DNA of 64,000 bases. Source: Archivesica marissinica (lineage: Eukaryota; Mollusca; Bivalvia; Venerida; Vesicomyidae). Below, piece by piece: positions 31,342 to 43,795 of the stretch. The notes beneath the pieces are model-generated. The model saw only the letters and a program-made list of their open reading frames with translations, was not told the DNA's origin and made no database searches. Position 1 is the first letter of the stretch, and each line of letters opens with the position of its first letter. Location of the stretch: positions 47,451,032 to 47,515,031 of the forward strand of contig CM026398.1 of the NCBI GenBank assembly GCA_014843695.1, read 5' to 3'. The translations under genes were made by a program, and so were the position numbers.

Positions 31342-32325
31342 ATTAAAACCTCGGACATTCCAAAACCCGGCATTGTATTAATAACGATTGTTCCTGAAGC
31401 CCCACGTCGTTCTCCACCATTCCTTCTGTTGTGGTGTCGGCCACGACTGTCAGCTCGTTCCCATCCACCTCGGTTACCACCACGATCACTACCTGAGTGA
31501 TCGTCTCGTACATGATTAGGTGGTCTTCGATTGTCATTGTCATGTGAATGAGACATGTCACTATGCTGGTCCCTACCAACGCGCACAACACGAGAACCCT
31601 TCACTGTAAGATTGCTGTTTCGTGGCACTCAAGATTGTGCGAAAATTACTGGTTATAAATATGTCAGCATGAGACTGGTCATGGTGAATAAAAACATCTC
31701 TATACTGGCGATTGTTACCAAGGTTTGACTTTTTGACCATCACTTTGCGTTTGTCATCATGTGATTTGAACCTGGCAATTACGATACCTGGCTTTGATGA
31801 GTGTGCTGATTTCTTTCTATCAACACTAGCACACGTAACATCAGAAACCTTTAATCCTTCACGGAATAGTAAGTTCACTTTATTATTGGTATTTTCACCG
31901 GTTGACTCGGGTAGTCCTCTAATCACAACATTGAGGCTCACCTCCGGCCCTGAATTTGAATTGACCGATGAACTATTCGACAAAGTCTTCATCTTATCGT
32001 TGATATCATGCAGGTCAGCGGAGATGTCAGATTTAAGTTCTTCTTTAAAGGAATCGAACTTTTCATCTATGTCCTTTCGTATTCGGTTGAGCTCGGTGCT
32101 GACCCTTTTGTCTAATAGTTGAGCTATTTTAGTTGAGATCCGCTGCTCCAAACTAGACTCTAATTTGTCCATCCTCTCGTTCATAGCACTAAACTGCATA
32201 TGGATATCAGCTGCGAGGTTGGCTATTAACTTTTCCACTGGGGGAACTGAGTCTGTATGCTTATCTGGGTCCTCAGTAGACACCGACGTGTAAATATTAC
32301 GCTTAGCCTTAGCTGTTAATCGTGC
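31338..32325 (-). pseudogene. LINE-1 ORF1, left copy (N-terminus missing, internal frame break)
   Basis: The frame to 31,573 contains a long heptad-patterned coiled coil (MERMDKLESSLEQRISTKIA to DINDKMKTL), then the Transposase_22/RRM-like core with LNVVIRGLPES, VNLLFREGLKV, PGIVIARFKSHDDKRKVM and RDVFIHHDQSHAD. The frame then ends, but an overlapping frame (31,628-31,338) gives the expected continuation VKGSRVVRVGRDQHSD and an Arg/Gly-rich tail. The same break is in the right copy. A one-base difference in the G run near 31,405 shifts the left tail once more. ORF1 proteins trimerise and bind LINE RNA. Confidence 0.75.
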
Positions 32326-32890
32326 CTAAATTAATGGGAAAGAACTACCCAAAGGGGACAAAAATAGAAGTAACGGAAAGAAACTATAATGCATAAACTC
32401 TACCCCGCTAACCCTATAGATCAACCATCGCTACAAATGTAAATTGCTTTATAATGCTACGCTATATAAATCGTGTATTTTACATGAGACGTTGTTGAGG
32501 TGTTTTATGAACTATATATCGAACGTTGTGGCATTTTGTGCCGAGAAAGGTGATTTTGACTAATTTATAACCTGATGTTATTACCTGTGTTACTATTTAT
32601 AGCATCAGTATTGACACTTGTATTATTGGATTTATTGATCAGTAACCGTTATTGTGTAACACCTCCTACGGCGGTCATTTCGTCACGCTTGACTGAACCG
32701 CTCGCTGATTTACCCTGCACGGTAGTACGAGTATGTCGAATGTTGATGATAGCAATGATGCTGCAGAATATGTAGATGCGATAATGTCTTCGCAACAGGT
32801 TACACGAGTGACTACACCTGTTCAAAGTGGGCGTAAGCGTAATGCTTCAGAACCATGCAATTCGGACACCAGTACGGACTCAACAAGAAG
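32326..32890. other. Palindrome spacer, containing the 5' region of the right LINE-1
   Basis: About 565 bp not mirrored. 32,733-32,888 encodes the ORF1 N-terminus of the right LINE-1. 32,326-32,732 has no convincing ORF and should contain the LINE 5' UTR plus, possibly, old flanking DNA. A 66-codon hydrophobic frame (32,575-32,775) looks accidental. Confidence 0.7.
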
Positions 32891-33839
32891 GCACGATTAA
32901 CAGCTAAGGCTAAGCGTAATATTTACACGTCGGTGTCTACTGAGGACCCAGATAAGCATACAGACTCAGTTCCCCCAGTGGAAAAGTTAATAGCCAACCT
33001 CGCAGCTGATATCCATATGCAGTTTAGTGCTATGAACGAGAGGATGGACAAATTAGAGTCTAGTTTGGAGCAGCGGATCTCAACTAAAATAGCTCAACTA
33101 TTAGACAAAAGGGTCAGCACCGAGCTCAACCGAATACGAAAGGACATAGATGAAAAGTTCGATTCCTTTAAAGAAGAACTTAAATCTGACATCTCCGCTG
33201 ACCTGCATGATATCAACGATAAGATGAAGACTTTGTCGAATAGTTCATCGGTCAATTCAAATTCAGGGCCGGAGGTGAGCCTCAATGTTGTGATTAGAGG
33301 ACTACCCGAGTCAACCGGTGAAAATACCAATAATAAAGTGAACTTACTATTCCGTGAAGGATTAAAGGTTTCTGATGTTACGTGTGCTAGTGTTGATAGA
33401 AAGAAATCAGCACACTCATCAAAGCCAGGTATCGTAATTGCCAGGTTCAAATCACATGATGACAAACGCAAAGTGATGGTCAAAAAGTCAAACCTTGGTA
33501 ACAATCGCCAGTATAGAGATGTTTTTATTCACCATGACCAGTCTCATGCTGACATATTTATAACCAGTAATTTTCGCACAATCTTGAGTGCCACGAAACA
33601 GCAATCTTACAGTGAAGGGTTCTCGTGTTGTGCGCGTTGGTAGGGACCAGCATAGTGACATGTCTCATTCACATGACAATGACAATCGAAGACCACCTAA
33701 TCATGTACGAGACGATCACTCAGGTAGTGATCGTGGTGGTAACCGAGGTGGATGGGAACGAGCTGACAGTCGTGGCCGACACCACAACAGAAGGAATGGT
33801 GGAGAACGACGTGGGGGCTTCAGGAACAATCGTTATTAA
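32733..33839 (+). pseudogene. LINE-1 ORF1, right copy (frame breaks near 32,885 and 33,600)
   Basis: The ATG at 32,733 starts an N-terminus (MSNVDDSNDAAEYVDAIMSS...) that runs into a frame change near 32,885. The downstream frame begins KKARLTAKAKRNIYTSVSTE and carries the coiled coil and the RRM-like core as in the left copy. A second frame change near 33,590-33,610 leads to the Arg/Gly-rich tail (GGNRGGWERADSRGRHHNRR) and a TAA at 33,837-33,839. Gene order and the short intergenic distance to ORF2 are those of two-ORF LINEs. Frame changes could be mutations or a programmed shift; one family copy cannot decide. Confidence 0.7.
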
Positions 33840-36800
33840 TACAACGCCGGGTTTTGGAATGTCCGAGGTTTTAATATGAATCCAGATTCTGACAATTTTA
33901 ATTTAAGATCTTCTTGTATTTTAGAGTGTAATTTTGACATTGTAGCTCTTGCAGAAACTCATTTGATAGATGATAATGTTTTAACTGTTGATGGTTACCG
34001 CTGGTTCGGACATAATCGGAAGCATATTCATAGAAATGCCAGGACAGGTTCGGGTGGAGTAGGATTTTTGATTAGGAATATAATATGTGATAATTTTGAT
34101 ATCACTATTTTGAGTGATACACACGAAGGTATTTTATGGCTCAAGTTGGTCCATAAATATGAAAATTCACCTTAATGCCATGCGTCTGTTACCTGCCGCC
34201 TGAAAACTCATCACGTTATTTTGATGTGAACACCTTTTATGATTGTCTTTTGACTGATATTTATACATTTCAAAATGATGGTATGATTTATGTTTGTGGT
34301 GACTTCAATAGCCGATGCGGAGACCTGAATGACTTTATTGCCGGTGTAGATGATATACAGCCGCGTAATGTCATAGATTTCACCAAATATTTTTACGGTG
34401 AACTTTTTATAGATTTTTTGGTAAACACAAACATGTGTATGCTAAATGGTAGAAGTGGTTCTGTAGATAAATGTACTTCTGTTTCTGTGAAAGGGTCATC
34501 CGTAGTTGATTACTGTATTACTACACATGATAATATGTGCAATCTGACTGACTTTTCGGTTACGTTAACGTCACAACTAGTAAATACCTCTGGTTATCTA
34601 CATTCGTTAACACCAACTAGTATGCCAGATCATTCAATGCTGTCATGGAATATTGTTAGTAACGCATTTACAGAGGAATATGATGTACATGAGCATCATT
34701 TTACGATAAGTTGACCTTGGAAATGATAATAATTCTTTCATGAGTAGTTCTGAAATCTTAGTACAAGTAAATAAGGTCATTGATACGTTGGAACAGGGAT
34801 TTCGTACTCAGAATGATATTAATCTTGTATATAGTGAATGGTGTACAATTTTGAAACAGAACATGTAACATTCCTTATAAAACTATTGTAAGTAGCAGTA
34901 AAAATAAAAAACATAGACCTGGTAAACCTTGGTGGAGTGGTTATCTAACAAATGTATGGTCTAAATTATGTATTGTAGAACGTAAATGGCTGAATTGTTG
35001 TAATAGAAATGACAAAGTTAGATTTAAAGCAGAATATGTACAAGCCCGTAAGCTATTTGACCAGGAAGTTCAAAAAGCCAAACGATTTTATTGGTTTACT
35101 ATGCAAAATGAACTTTTAACAGATTGTAATGTTGACCAATCTAAGTTTTGGCAGTCAATTGGAAAGATTGGAGTTGGTCACTGTAAAAATAAATTAATAC
35201 CTATGCAAATAATTCTGGATGATGGTTCTACTTCCTCATGTATTGATGACGTTTTACATAAATGGAAAAGCGATTTCAGTTCTCTGTTTAATAGACATGA
35301 TAGAGTAAATGTAAATGATTCGCTGCCAACTCAGCCTGATCTTAATAATGATGACATACCGTTTAATGAGTCTATTTCTCTATTAGAAGTCAAGAAAGCT
35401 GTAGATAACGCAAAGCGTGGTAAAGCTTGCGGAATAGATGAAATTCCAGCTGAAGTATTAAAGAACGATACTACTGTTATATTTTTGCACGCCTTATATA
35501 ATATTTGTTTTGAAAATAGCATTGTTCCTACTATATGGAGTCAGTGTATTATTAACCCAATACCAAAATCTACAACAGCTGATCCTAGAGACCCTATGTC
35601 ATATAGAGGAATTGCTTTAGCATGTACAATGTATAATATATACTGTACTATTTTGAATAATAGACTCAGTTCGTGGGTAGAAGATAGTGGCATTGTAGCA
35701 GATGAGCAGAATGGCTTCCGGAAAAAGCGTAGTACTTCGGATCAAATTTCTTCTTTGGTAAATATAATTGAAACACGAAAGAGGCTCAGAAAATCTACCT
35801 TTACTGCTTTTATCGATTTTCGTAAAGCATATGACTTTATTAATAGGTCTAAATTATGGACAAGGTTAAATGAAACGGGTGTTTCTGGTAAAATGTTATT
35901 AGCCATTAAGTCACTCTACTCATCTGTCGCTTCATGTGTTAGAATCAATTATTTTAAAACTGAATGGTTTGATGTTCATTGTGGACTGAGACAGGGCTGT
36001 GTGTTATCACCGTTATTGTTTAACCTCTACGTTAATGATTTAGCAATTTACTTAAAATCACTTAATGTTGGTATTAAAATAGATGATGAGATTGTCTGTA
36101 TACTTCTATATGCTGATGACATCGTTTTACTAGCTGAAAACGCACAAGATCTACGAGTATTGTTAAACTCACTATACGATTGGTGTTGTCTTACTGATAT
36201 GTCAATTAATATTGGTAAAAGTAACATTATACATTTTCGTCCAGAACGTGAAAATAGATCTGATTATTTATTTAAGTGTGGACATGACCAGTTGGCAACT
36301 GTTGATAGATATACTTACCTCGGGGTTGTGCTGCATGAGCACCTAGATCTAAATGTTACAGCTAAAATGGTTGCTCAAAGTGCAAGTCGTGCATTAGGTT
36401 TACTGATTGCTAAATGCAAAATGATAGGTGGAGTACCTTATAACGTATTTACCAAATTATACGATTCAATCGTTTGGCCTGTAATTGCTTATGGTGCTTC
36501 AGTCTGGGGTTTTAAAACATTTACATGTATAAATGCAGTCCAAAACCGAGCTATGAGATTTTTTCTGGGTGTTGGAAAATACACGCCTAATGCTGCGGTC
36601 TCAGGAGAAATGGGTTGGATTCCACCTACTGTCCGTCAATGGAAGTCTATTGCATTATGTTGGACTCGGTTAGCTAATACGAACAATTCTAGACTGAATA
36701 AACGTATTGCACTCTGGGCAAACATTAAATCTGCTAATTGCAAAAACTGGTTTTATTTCGTCAAGAAGCATTTTGCAGATCATAATTTGGTTGAATTTTG

Positions 36801-37332
36801 TAATTTGTCTGTACCCATATCTAAACACACATTTGTAGATCGTGTAGAAAAATCTGATATGGTAAAATATGTAGCAGAGTGGTCTTCCTCTATAACTAGC
36901 GTTTCTGGTACATCCGGAAGAGGTCGCAATAAATTAAGAACATATTGTACATTTAAAGCTGATTTTCGAACTGAGGAATATTGTAACCTAATTTTACCTA
37001 CAAGACATAGGTCTGCATATAGTAAATTTAGGTGTGGAGTTGCCCCAATTCGCATAGAAACTGGAAGGTATGAAAATCTACATTTAGAAGATCGCAAATG
37101 TCCGTTTTGTAGTGTTTTGGAAGATGAACGCCATGTACTATTAGAATGTACCATATACACTGACCTTAGAACTGTTCTTTTTGAAAAGGCAGTGTTGTAT
37201 GAACGCAACTTCCTTAATTTAAGCAAAACTGATCAACTTATTTTTCTGTTTACTGATCCATATCTAATTAGAATTTGTGCCAAGACCTGTTTTAATATAC
37301 TTCAACGACGCTACTTTTACCTTTGTAAATAA
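33840..37332 (+). pseudogene. LINE-1 ORF2, right copy (several frameshifts)
   Basis: Same domain order as the left copy: endonuclease, RT with ILLYADDIVLLAE (about 36,100), IGVG...KNKLIPMQI linker and zinc knuckle C-P-F-C-x8-H-x4-C (about 37,100). The N-terminal A-G-F-W-N-V-R-G-F-N, whose N-V-R-G is the first endonuclease strand, lies before the first in-frame ATG (33,876) and in frame with the ORF1 stop. Breaks against the left copy: one A lost near 34,163, single-base losses near 34,700 and 34,713, and about five bases lost near 34,868. From 35,101 to 37,332 the frame is intact, including the region broken in the left copy. It is inactive as it stands. Confidence 0.85.
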
Positions 37333-37714
37333 TATATGATTTATTTTTTAAATATATGTGTTGATACCTTTTATTTATCACAAGAAACAGCTGCTAATTA
37401 GTTCATTCTCGATCTGATCGAGGCTGATAATTGATCTTTTAAAATATTTCTTAATATGCACATTATTGCCCTCTTTTCCATTTCAGTGTTTGAAACTTAT
37501 GTATTTTAATTCATATTCAACAAGAGAATTAGCAACTGTTTCTTGGTTTTATGTTGTAAATACCTTGGTGAATTGTACTGTAATTATGTGATAGTCGTAC
37601 TGTGATATATAGTCTCTTATAATTCTTTGAAGAATGGCCATGTACTGTTGTTAATGTGTAAGCTTTTATGTATATATTTTATGTAATGTACATGGATGAG
37701 ACATAAATAAAGAT
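37333..37714 (+). other. LINE-1 3' UTR, right copy
   Basis: Non-coding, AT-rich, with the polyadenylation-like end ATAAATAAAGATTAAA at about 37,703-37,718. It joins the LINE-3 fragment. The left copy has the same junction, so the insertion predates the palindrome. Confidence 0.6.
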
Positions 37715-37860
37715 TAAATATTGATCTTATGATCCGTAGGAGCTTACCACTAAGGCCCATGTTATATAAGTTTAGCCACAATGCATTGCGGTATATTGAG
37801 TCAAAACAAGATATGATATCAATAAAGGCACAATACAATCTATTATTAGAATTTAATATA

Positions 37861-40800
37861 GAACAGAACAGAACAGAAATTTATTAAGACTTGTACATGG
37901 TACATCGTCAAATACATATATACAAATATATATGATGTAAATATATACAACAATTTCATCGTGGTCATGTGGCATATAGAATCTGATAATAATAAGAAAA
38001 TGCATCTAATTATGAGGATGAACAATAATTAGTGCTGATATTGGATTTATGTCATATTATTTAAGAGTGTTATTTTAATGTCAACTGCTTTATTATAGAA
38101 TAAAGCTAAATTATGTAGGATATTTCTTTTATTAGATTGCAACAATTCAATAAACTTAAGCATATTTGGTCTAACAAAATAATATTTCTTTATGTAAAGT
38201 TTTCTCAAATCTGAATAGCACGGGCAAACAAGTATAACATGATATTCGTCTTCTAGGTCGTGTGTATTGCAACACAAAAAATAGCATTCATTTTGTGGAA
38301 TTCTATTTTGTCCATATCTACCAGTATGTATTCGTAATGAATGTGCAGAAATTCTTAATCTTGTAATTAAAAAACGTAAGCTATATGGTACAATATCTAA
38401 ATAAGGTTCATATTCAAATTTTAATTTACAGTTATCATACAAGTTTAGTACACCACTTGTCTCTTTGCTTACAAACCAACCTTGAATGAAACAATCAATC
38501 ACACGTTGTTTAAACAAACTTATAAACTGGCTACACTGTATACTATATGGATTTTCCCAAATGTTCGAGAAACCATAACTATTTAAAATATCTTTGACGC
38601 CCAATTTCTGGAACCATTTGCACAATCATTTACAGCCTGGCTATATACACGTTTTAAAATTATATTATCTGTATGTAACAATTTAAACCAATATTTTACA
38701 ATTCGAGTATAACGTGTTATGTAAAGTGGATATCTGGCTAATTCGCCATATACGCCTGTAGAACAAGTAGTTACTCTTACAGTTAAAATACGTTTACAAA
38801 CTTTCAAATGAATACGTTCTAGCTCCTTTGATTTGGTGAAACCCCAACTTTCAGAACTATAATTTAAAATAGATCCCACAAAGACACCAAAAAGCTGGCA
38901 ACGCAGCTTTGGTTTCAGACTTATTTTTGTACAGTTAGCGAGGAGAATATTCAACGCTTTTAATGCTTTGCCTGACAAAAATTGTTGATTCATACCAAAG
39001 TTACCAGTATAATTAAAAACAGTACCCAACAAATTAAAATCATTTGTTATTTCAATATTAGTTCCATTATAGGTCCATGATCCACCCGGCAGTAATACAC
39101 CTCTTTTCCGAAACACCATAACCGTAGTGTTTGTCGTATTCACCTCTAATCCCCAAAGTTTACAATAGTCATTCAATAAATTTAAATTGGTTTGTAATTC
39201 TTGTGGTGATTTTGCTAATATGACCATATCATCGGCAAACAACAATGGCAATAGGACAATATCATCAATTAATAATCCAGACTCCATACCTGTCAAGTCT
39301 CACTCACGCTTTTAGACCTCAAATCACACTCTCACGCGTATCTTTAATATTGTCACGCTTTTTCTAAAAAACGATTTACCTACATTAATATCCGTGCTAT
39401 TTTAAAATCGCAACACATTAGGTTTCCCAAATTGCTATTTTTAGAATGTCTCAAGGCTATATTTGAAACTGATCGTCGAGCTGTACAATCGTAACTACTC
39501 GGAACCGATGTCGGAACTCTGCGTGCGTTAATAATCACTTATGATTGGCTCCCGAAAACTAACGAAGGTCGAATGTAATGTTTACATTAATTTTGTTAAC
39601 GGTGTAGACGCTCTTTTTGTTAACCATGGCTTCAGAATCACAGAGTCCTGTCAAAAAAAAGACGAAGAAACTAGCCGGTGCCGATATATACAAACAGAGG
39701 GGCCGCAGGGGCCGCGGTCGCTGTCCCAATATTTGGGCGACGCGGCCCCAATATGTGGGCGACATGGCCCCATTATTTTGCCGAGGCGGTCCCAATATTT
39801 TGACAAGATGGCTCGAGGTTGTGCGGAGATTAATCCTTACACTTGATTTGTGCCACACAAATGTATTTCGCCGTCCGACACCCGCCCTATACGCTCATAC
39901 ACACACACACTAAGCATGGGACTATGGAAGCAACCCACCCAAAGCCTAGTTTTGTTTTTTCAACAGTAGATCTAATTAGCCTTCAAATATAAATGTTCTC
40001 CAAATCATGAAATGTTACTGCAAAACATCATTTGAACCGGTTACTTGTGCAACTTGTGGCATGCGAAATAACGACCTGTGTACCGGGAAATCGCGTCGGA
40101 GGCGTTCTGGTTTTCCAAATTTTCTTGGGGGAGGACCCCCAAACCCCCGCCACACCATGCGGCTCGCGCTTCGCGCTTGCGGCCCCAATGACAATTACCT
40201 TCCGACGCGCCTGACAAATCTACAGTTGATTCTAAGTGGACACTTAATTATCCAGTAATTGCTTCTCAAAGCTCGGCATATAACGTTTACTGTACGGTTT
40301 GTTCTTAGCAATGTGGATAAATGGTATTGCTCAATGAAAAATTGGCAAGTCATACCCGGGTTTGAATTTGTGCCGAAATTGTAATCAGCCTGATGTGGTA
40401 ACCACTAGACCACGCTGATTTTGCTCAAGCTGATGACAAATGCTTGCAAATTACATCGGAGTTTTATTATAAATTGACAACCAAGACAGGTTTGCGCCTG
40501 ACTTGTAAGTCAATTTAATAAAAAACTTACAAAAAGTTATTTGCAAGCTTTCTTTACCATAAAATGTGTGCTTGATCAGGTTTTCTTGGTGAAAAGTGTC
40601 CTTCATTAAATGCCAAAGTAGCATTTCATGTAAGCCATTTGAAACCAAATATGACGAAAATGAGCCATATAGTGTATCCAGCTTCCCCCAGACCCCCTGA
40701 GGGGCAGCCGCCCCTTCGAACCCCATATCTCACTCCGACACTCGATGCACCCTTGACAGCTCTGGTCAGATTCGTTGTTACCCTGTATAAATAATTCTAA

Positions 40801-42044
40801 ATCTTCAACAAACCATGAAAACAAAATGGGTGACATTATCTCCCCTTGTCTCAGGCCAATGGCGTATTCAAAGTAATCAGAATAGTTACCACAATTCCTG
40901 ACACAATACTTAACCTTTTGGTACATATCATTAATAATTCGTAAAAGTTTGCCTTGTATACCAACTTTATATAATTTCATTCACAAGGCATTTCTATAAA
41001 TAGTATCAAAACATTTACATAAATAGACGTACACGCAATATAATCTGTTATTATTGAAAAGATAATTTTGAACAATACTTGATAAAATAAATACAGCATC
41101 AACTGTTGAACGCCCCTTTCGGAATCCAAACTGAGCGTCTGATATTACATGGTGATTTTCACAAAATGTATCTATTCTGTTCTGTAACACTGACGTAAAT
41201 AATGTTGATAAACAGCTCACTAAGGTAATACCCCTATAGTTATTTACATTGTTAACATCACCCTGTTTATGCAAGGGGACATGATACCCTCAGTCCAAGT
41301 ATCCGGGGAAAACCTGAGTCTAAAATAGCATTAAAATGTCACATAATTATATGTGCTGCCAAAAGATCAATACTTTCAATTAAATACTCGTTCATTATAC
41401 AATCACTACCTGTGGCTTTACCAAGTATCAAGTTCTTCAAAAGCACAGTCTAAATTATCAAAATCATGATTGTCACAAAAAGATTCAGCTCCTGTATTTT
41501 GATCATGTAAAACATTTCCTAATTCAGAAAAGTATATTTTAAATTCGTCCAAACTAATATTATGAGATGTGGACTTTTTCTTATTTCGTTTAAAATATTT
41601 CCAAAACTGCTTAGACTTGGCATGTTTTAATTTTTCAATTTCTATCAATTTATTTCGTTTGAAAGCATTTCGTTTTTTCTTACATCTTTATATAACTTTT
41701 TGAAATGACAAAATTGTTCTCGACTATAACTAGATTATAGTCTATTAAAACATTTAGGGCATTTACATACAACGATTTAGCTTGCATACATTCGTTATCA
41801 AACCAGTATGCATGACTGACTACAAGTTTATCACTAAAAGACGATTGTGGCTTATTTCTTTTAAATGATTTCACAAATAACGGGTCCGCTATGTACATCG
41901 CGAATAGTATTAGCAAAATTATTCAATACATTATTAACAGAATCTCGACTATATAAATTGATAGCATTTGTCATACTATTAAAATGCGGCAAGCTTGCAA
42001 TAATACCTGAACGAAAAACAGATTTTAAATCGTCGTTCCATACA
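37861..42044 (-). pseudogene. LINE-2 ORF2, right-arm copy
   Basis: Mirror of 23,156-27,341 with the same stops and frameshifts, including FADDMVILAKS (about 39,240), NYRGITL (about 41,240) and the KQFWKYFKRNKKKS linker (about 41,600). Very few residues differ from the left copy. Shared defects show the element was already dead before the arms were duplicated. Confidence 0.8.
39285..40764 (+). mobile_element. hAT-like insert, right-arm copy
   Basis: Mirror of 24,437-25,917 with the same ends. The MASESQSPVKKKTKKLAG frame starts at 39,626 on the + strand. One of the few differences is a G-to-C change in the Arg/Gly stretch (about 39,721). Confidence 0.6.
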
Positions 42045-42167
42045 ATTAAAGTGTGTAAAATAAAAGCTGCATCGACGGTGCAACGCCCCTTCCGAAAACC
42101 AAACTGTGCATCGGACAATATATCATTTGTTTCACACCAGTTAGAAATACGACTATTTAATACAAAT

Positions 42168-43795
42168 GAACGAACGAACGAACGAACGAACGAACGAACG
42201 AACGAACGAACGAACGAACGAACGTATTTTATTCACATAAACTATACAGTTTTTAGTGACATAGCAATATTACATTCTACAACATTAGTATAAAATTATG
42301 ACAACAAATGTAGGTGATAATTATTGGCATACCATATTACTATAGGGATGACCTATGGTATATAATTTAACTCGAAATCTTAAAACATATCTAAATGCAA
42401 TCCTAATTACACTGACATCTATATATGCGATATACTGTATTTCAGTACAACATATCAATAAATACTATTTACAACAAAAAGTGAAATATAAACCTGATAC
42501 TAGTGTCTTTTAAAATGGACAACATATTGAAAAAAACCGTATCTGTATCTTTTAGTCGATTGTTCAGATCAATCAAGTCATATACAGAATAGTATGCAAA
42601 GCATATTCCATACTAGGGATACAGCGTTAGGTGGAATACACCAAACTATAATACACTTCCAAGAAGTGTATCACAGAGTGTTGGCCGTCCAGTGATTGGG
42701 TCGATCCGTACCTACGATCCTCCCGCTACACATGTGACACTCTCCTCAGAATAGACTCCATCTGACTATTACACCAATACTATTCTCAGTATGGGCTATC
42801 ATATAAAAAGTATTGTTCAACGAATTCTATAATTGTGATCTCATAATTATATGTTGATCTAAGCAAAGATAAACATTCAATATAATTGCATAAGAAATAT
42901 TAATATCAGTTTTAAAGACCTCCAGGAATGGTTATGATCTAATGATACGTAACTCAAGAGCTTCTTGAATAAATTTGCTTAACATATATAATTCTGATTT
43001 GTTTTTACTGGACAACAACTGAGTAAATTTAAACATACTTGGGCTTACTCTATAATACCGTTTTATATAAGTTCGTCTATAAAATTCATATGGCCAACAC
43101 TTAAATATAAAATGTAATTCGTCTTCTATTTTGTTTGTAGAACAATATTGGCAATATCTTAGATTTCTATCAATTCTATCTCTTCCATATCTACCAGTTT
43201 GAATTCTAAGACTATGTGCAGATATTCTTGCACAATGTTATTCAAATAAAATTCTATATCTAATGTATCCTTAACACATTAATACAATGTTAGCACTTCC
43301 ATGTTATTTATAGTCATACGCCATTCCTGCATAAATTCATCCAATACTCTTTGTTTGAACAATAAAAGGAATGATTGATTGATCATTGCATTCTGATATT
43401 TGGTTATATGTAACATCATTCCATTCATACAGGAATCCATATTTAGATAATAAATCTTTAACCCTAGTAAATCAATATGTCTTACCATTCGATACATCAT
43501 TCATGGCAGTATAAACAATTGTTTTTATAATAATATTATCATTACGACACATTACGATATGTTTATATATAATGGATAACGTCCTAATTCACCATAAACA
43601 GCAACGTTACATGTTGATTGTCTAACTCCTAATACCATTTTACAGAATTTAACATGTATATTTTCTAACATTTTGGATTTTGAAAAACCCCATATTTGAC
43701 CTCCATAAGAAATTGTTGAATTTACAAATGCATCAAATAACTGCAACGCCACTTTGGGCAAAGTGTCATGTCTTTTTAGATTAGCAGATTAGCCT
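42168..43795 (-). mobile_element. LINE-2b 3' part, right copy, extending past the palindrome edge
   Basis: Minus strand from 43,795: LPKVALQLFDAFVNSTISYG, GQIWGFSKSKMLENIHVKFC and YGELGRYPLYI (RT connection region), a decayed part with LLLFKQRVLDEFMQEW, then ISAHSLRIQTGRYGRDRI and the zinc knuckle, the 3' UTR and (GTTC)14 (42,168-42,223). 43,260-43,795 has no partner in the left arm. The upstream end is cut by transposon X at TTAA. Confidence 0.75.

Larger units (their letters stand above)
21907..32325 (+). repeat. Left arm of a 21-kb palindrome
   Basis: Every recognisable segment from 21,907 to 32,325 returns in reverse order and orientation at 32,891-43,259. The differences are point changes and small indels, such as (GTTC)22 against (GTTC)14 and several 1-5 base indels in LINE-1. 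Coordinate sums of matching points drift only from 65,166 to 65,217. The content is nested non-LTR retrotransposons. The outer edge joins satellite B at the six shared bases ATATAG. Confidence 0.95.
27488..32325 (-). mobile_element. LINE-1-type non-LTR retrotransposon, left copy (5'-truncated by the palindrome axis)
   Basis: Minus-strand two-ORF element. The 3' UTR runs 27,488-27,875 (end ATAAATAAAGATTAAA), ORF2 31,341-27,876 and ORF1 to 32,325. The 5' part of ORF1, present in the right copy, lies beyond the palindrome boundary and is absent. ORF1 combines a coiled coil with an RRM-like domain; ORF2 combines endonuclease, RT and a zinc knuckle. The clade (L1/Tx1-like or other) cannot be fixed without a tree. 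Confidence 0.85.
32891..43259 (-). repeat. Right arm of the 21-kb palindrome
   Basis: Reverse complement of 21,907-32,325. Mirrored contents in order: LINE-1 (32,891-37,714), LINE-3 3' half (37,715-37,860), LINE-2 with its hAT-like insert (37,861-42,044), LINE-3 5' half (42,045-42,167), (GAAC)14 (42,168-42,223) and LINE-2b (42,224-43,259). Beyond 43,259 the LINE-2b sequence continues, whereas the left arm breaks into satellite. Confidence 0.95.

Noticed and set aside
32575..32775. 66-codon hydrophobic frame in the palindrome spacer
   Set aside because: Overlaps the ORF1 start of the right LINE-1 in another frame and has no support.
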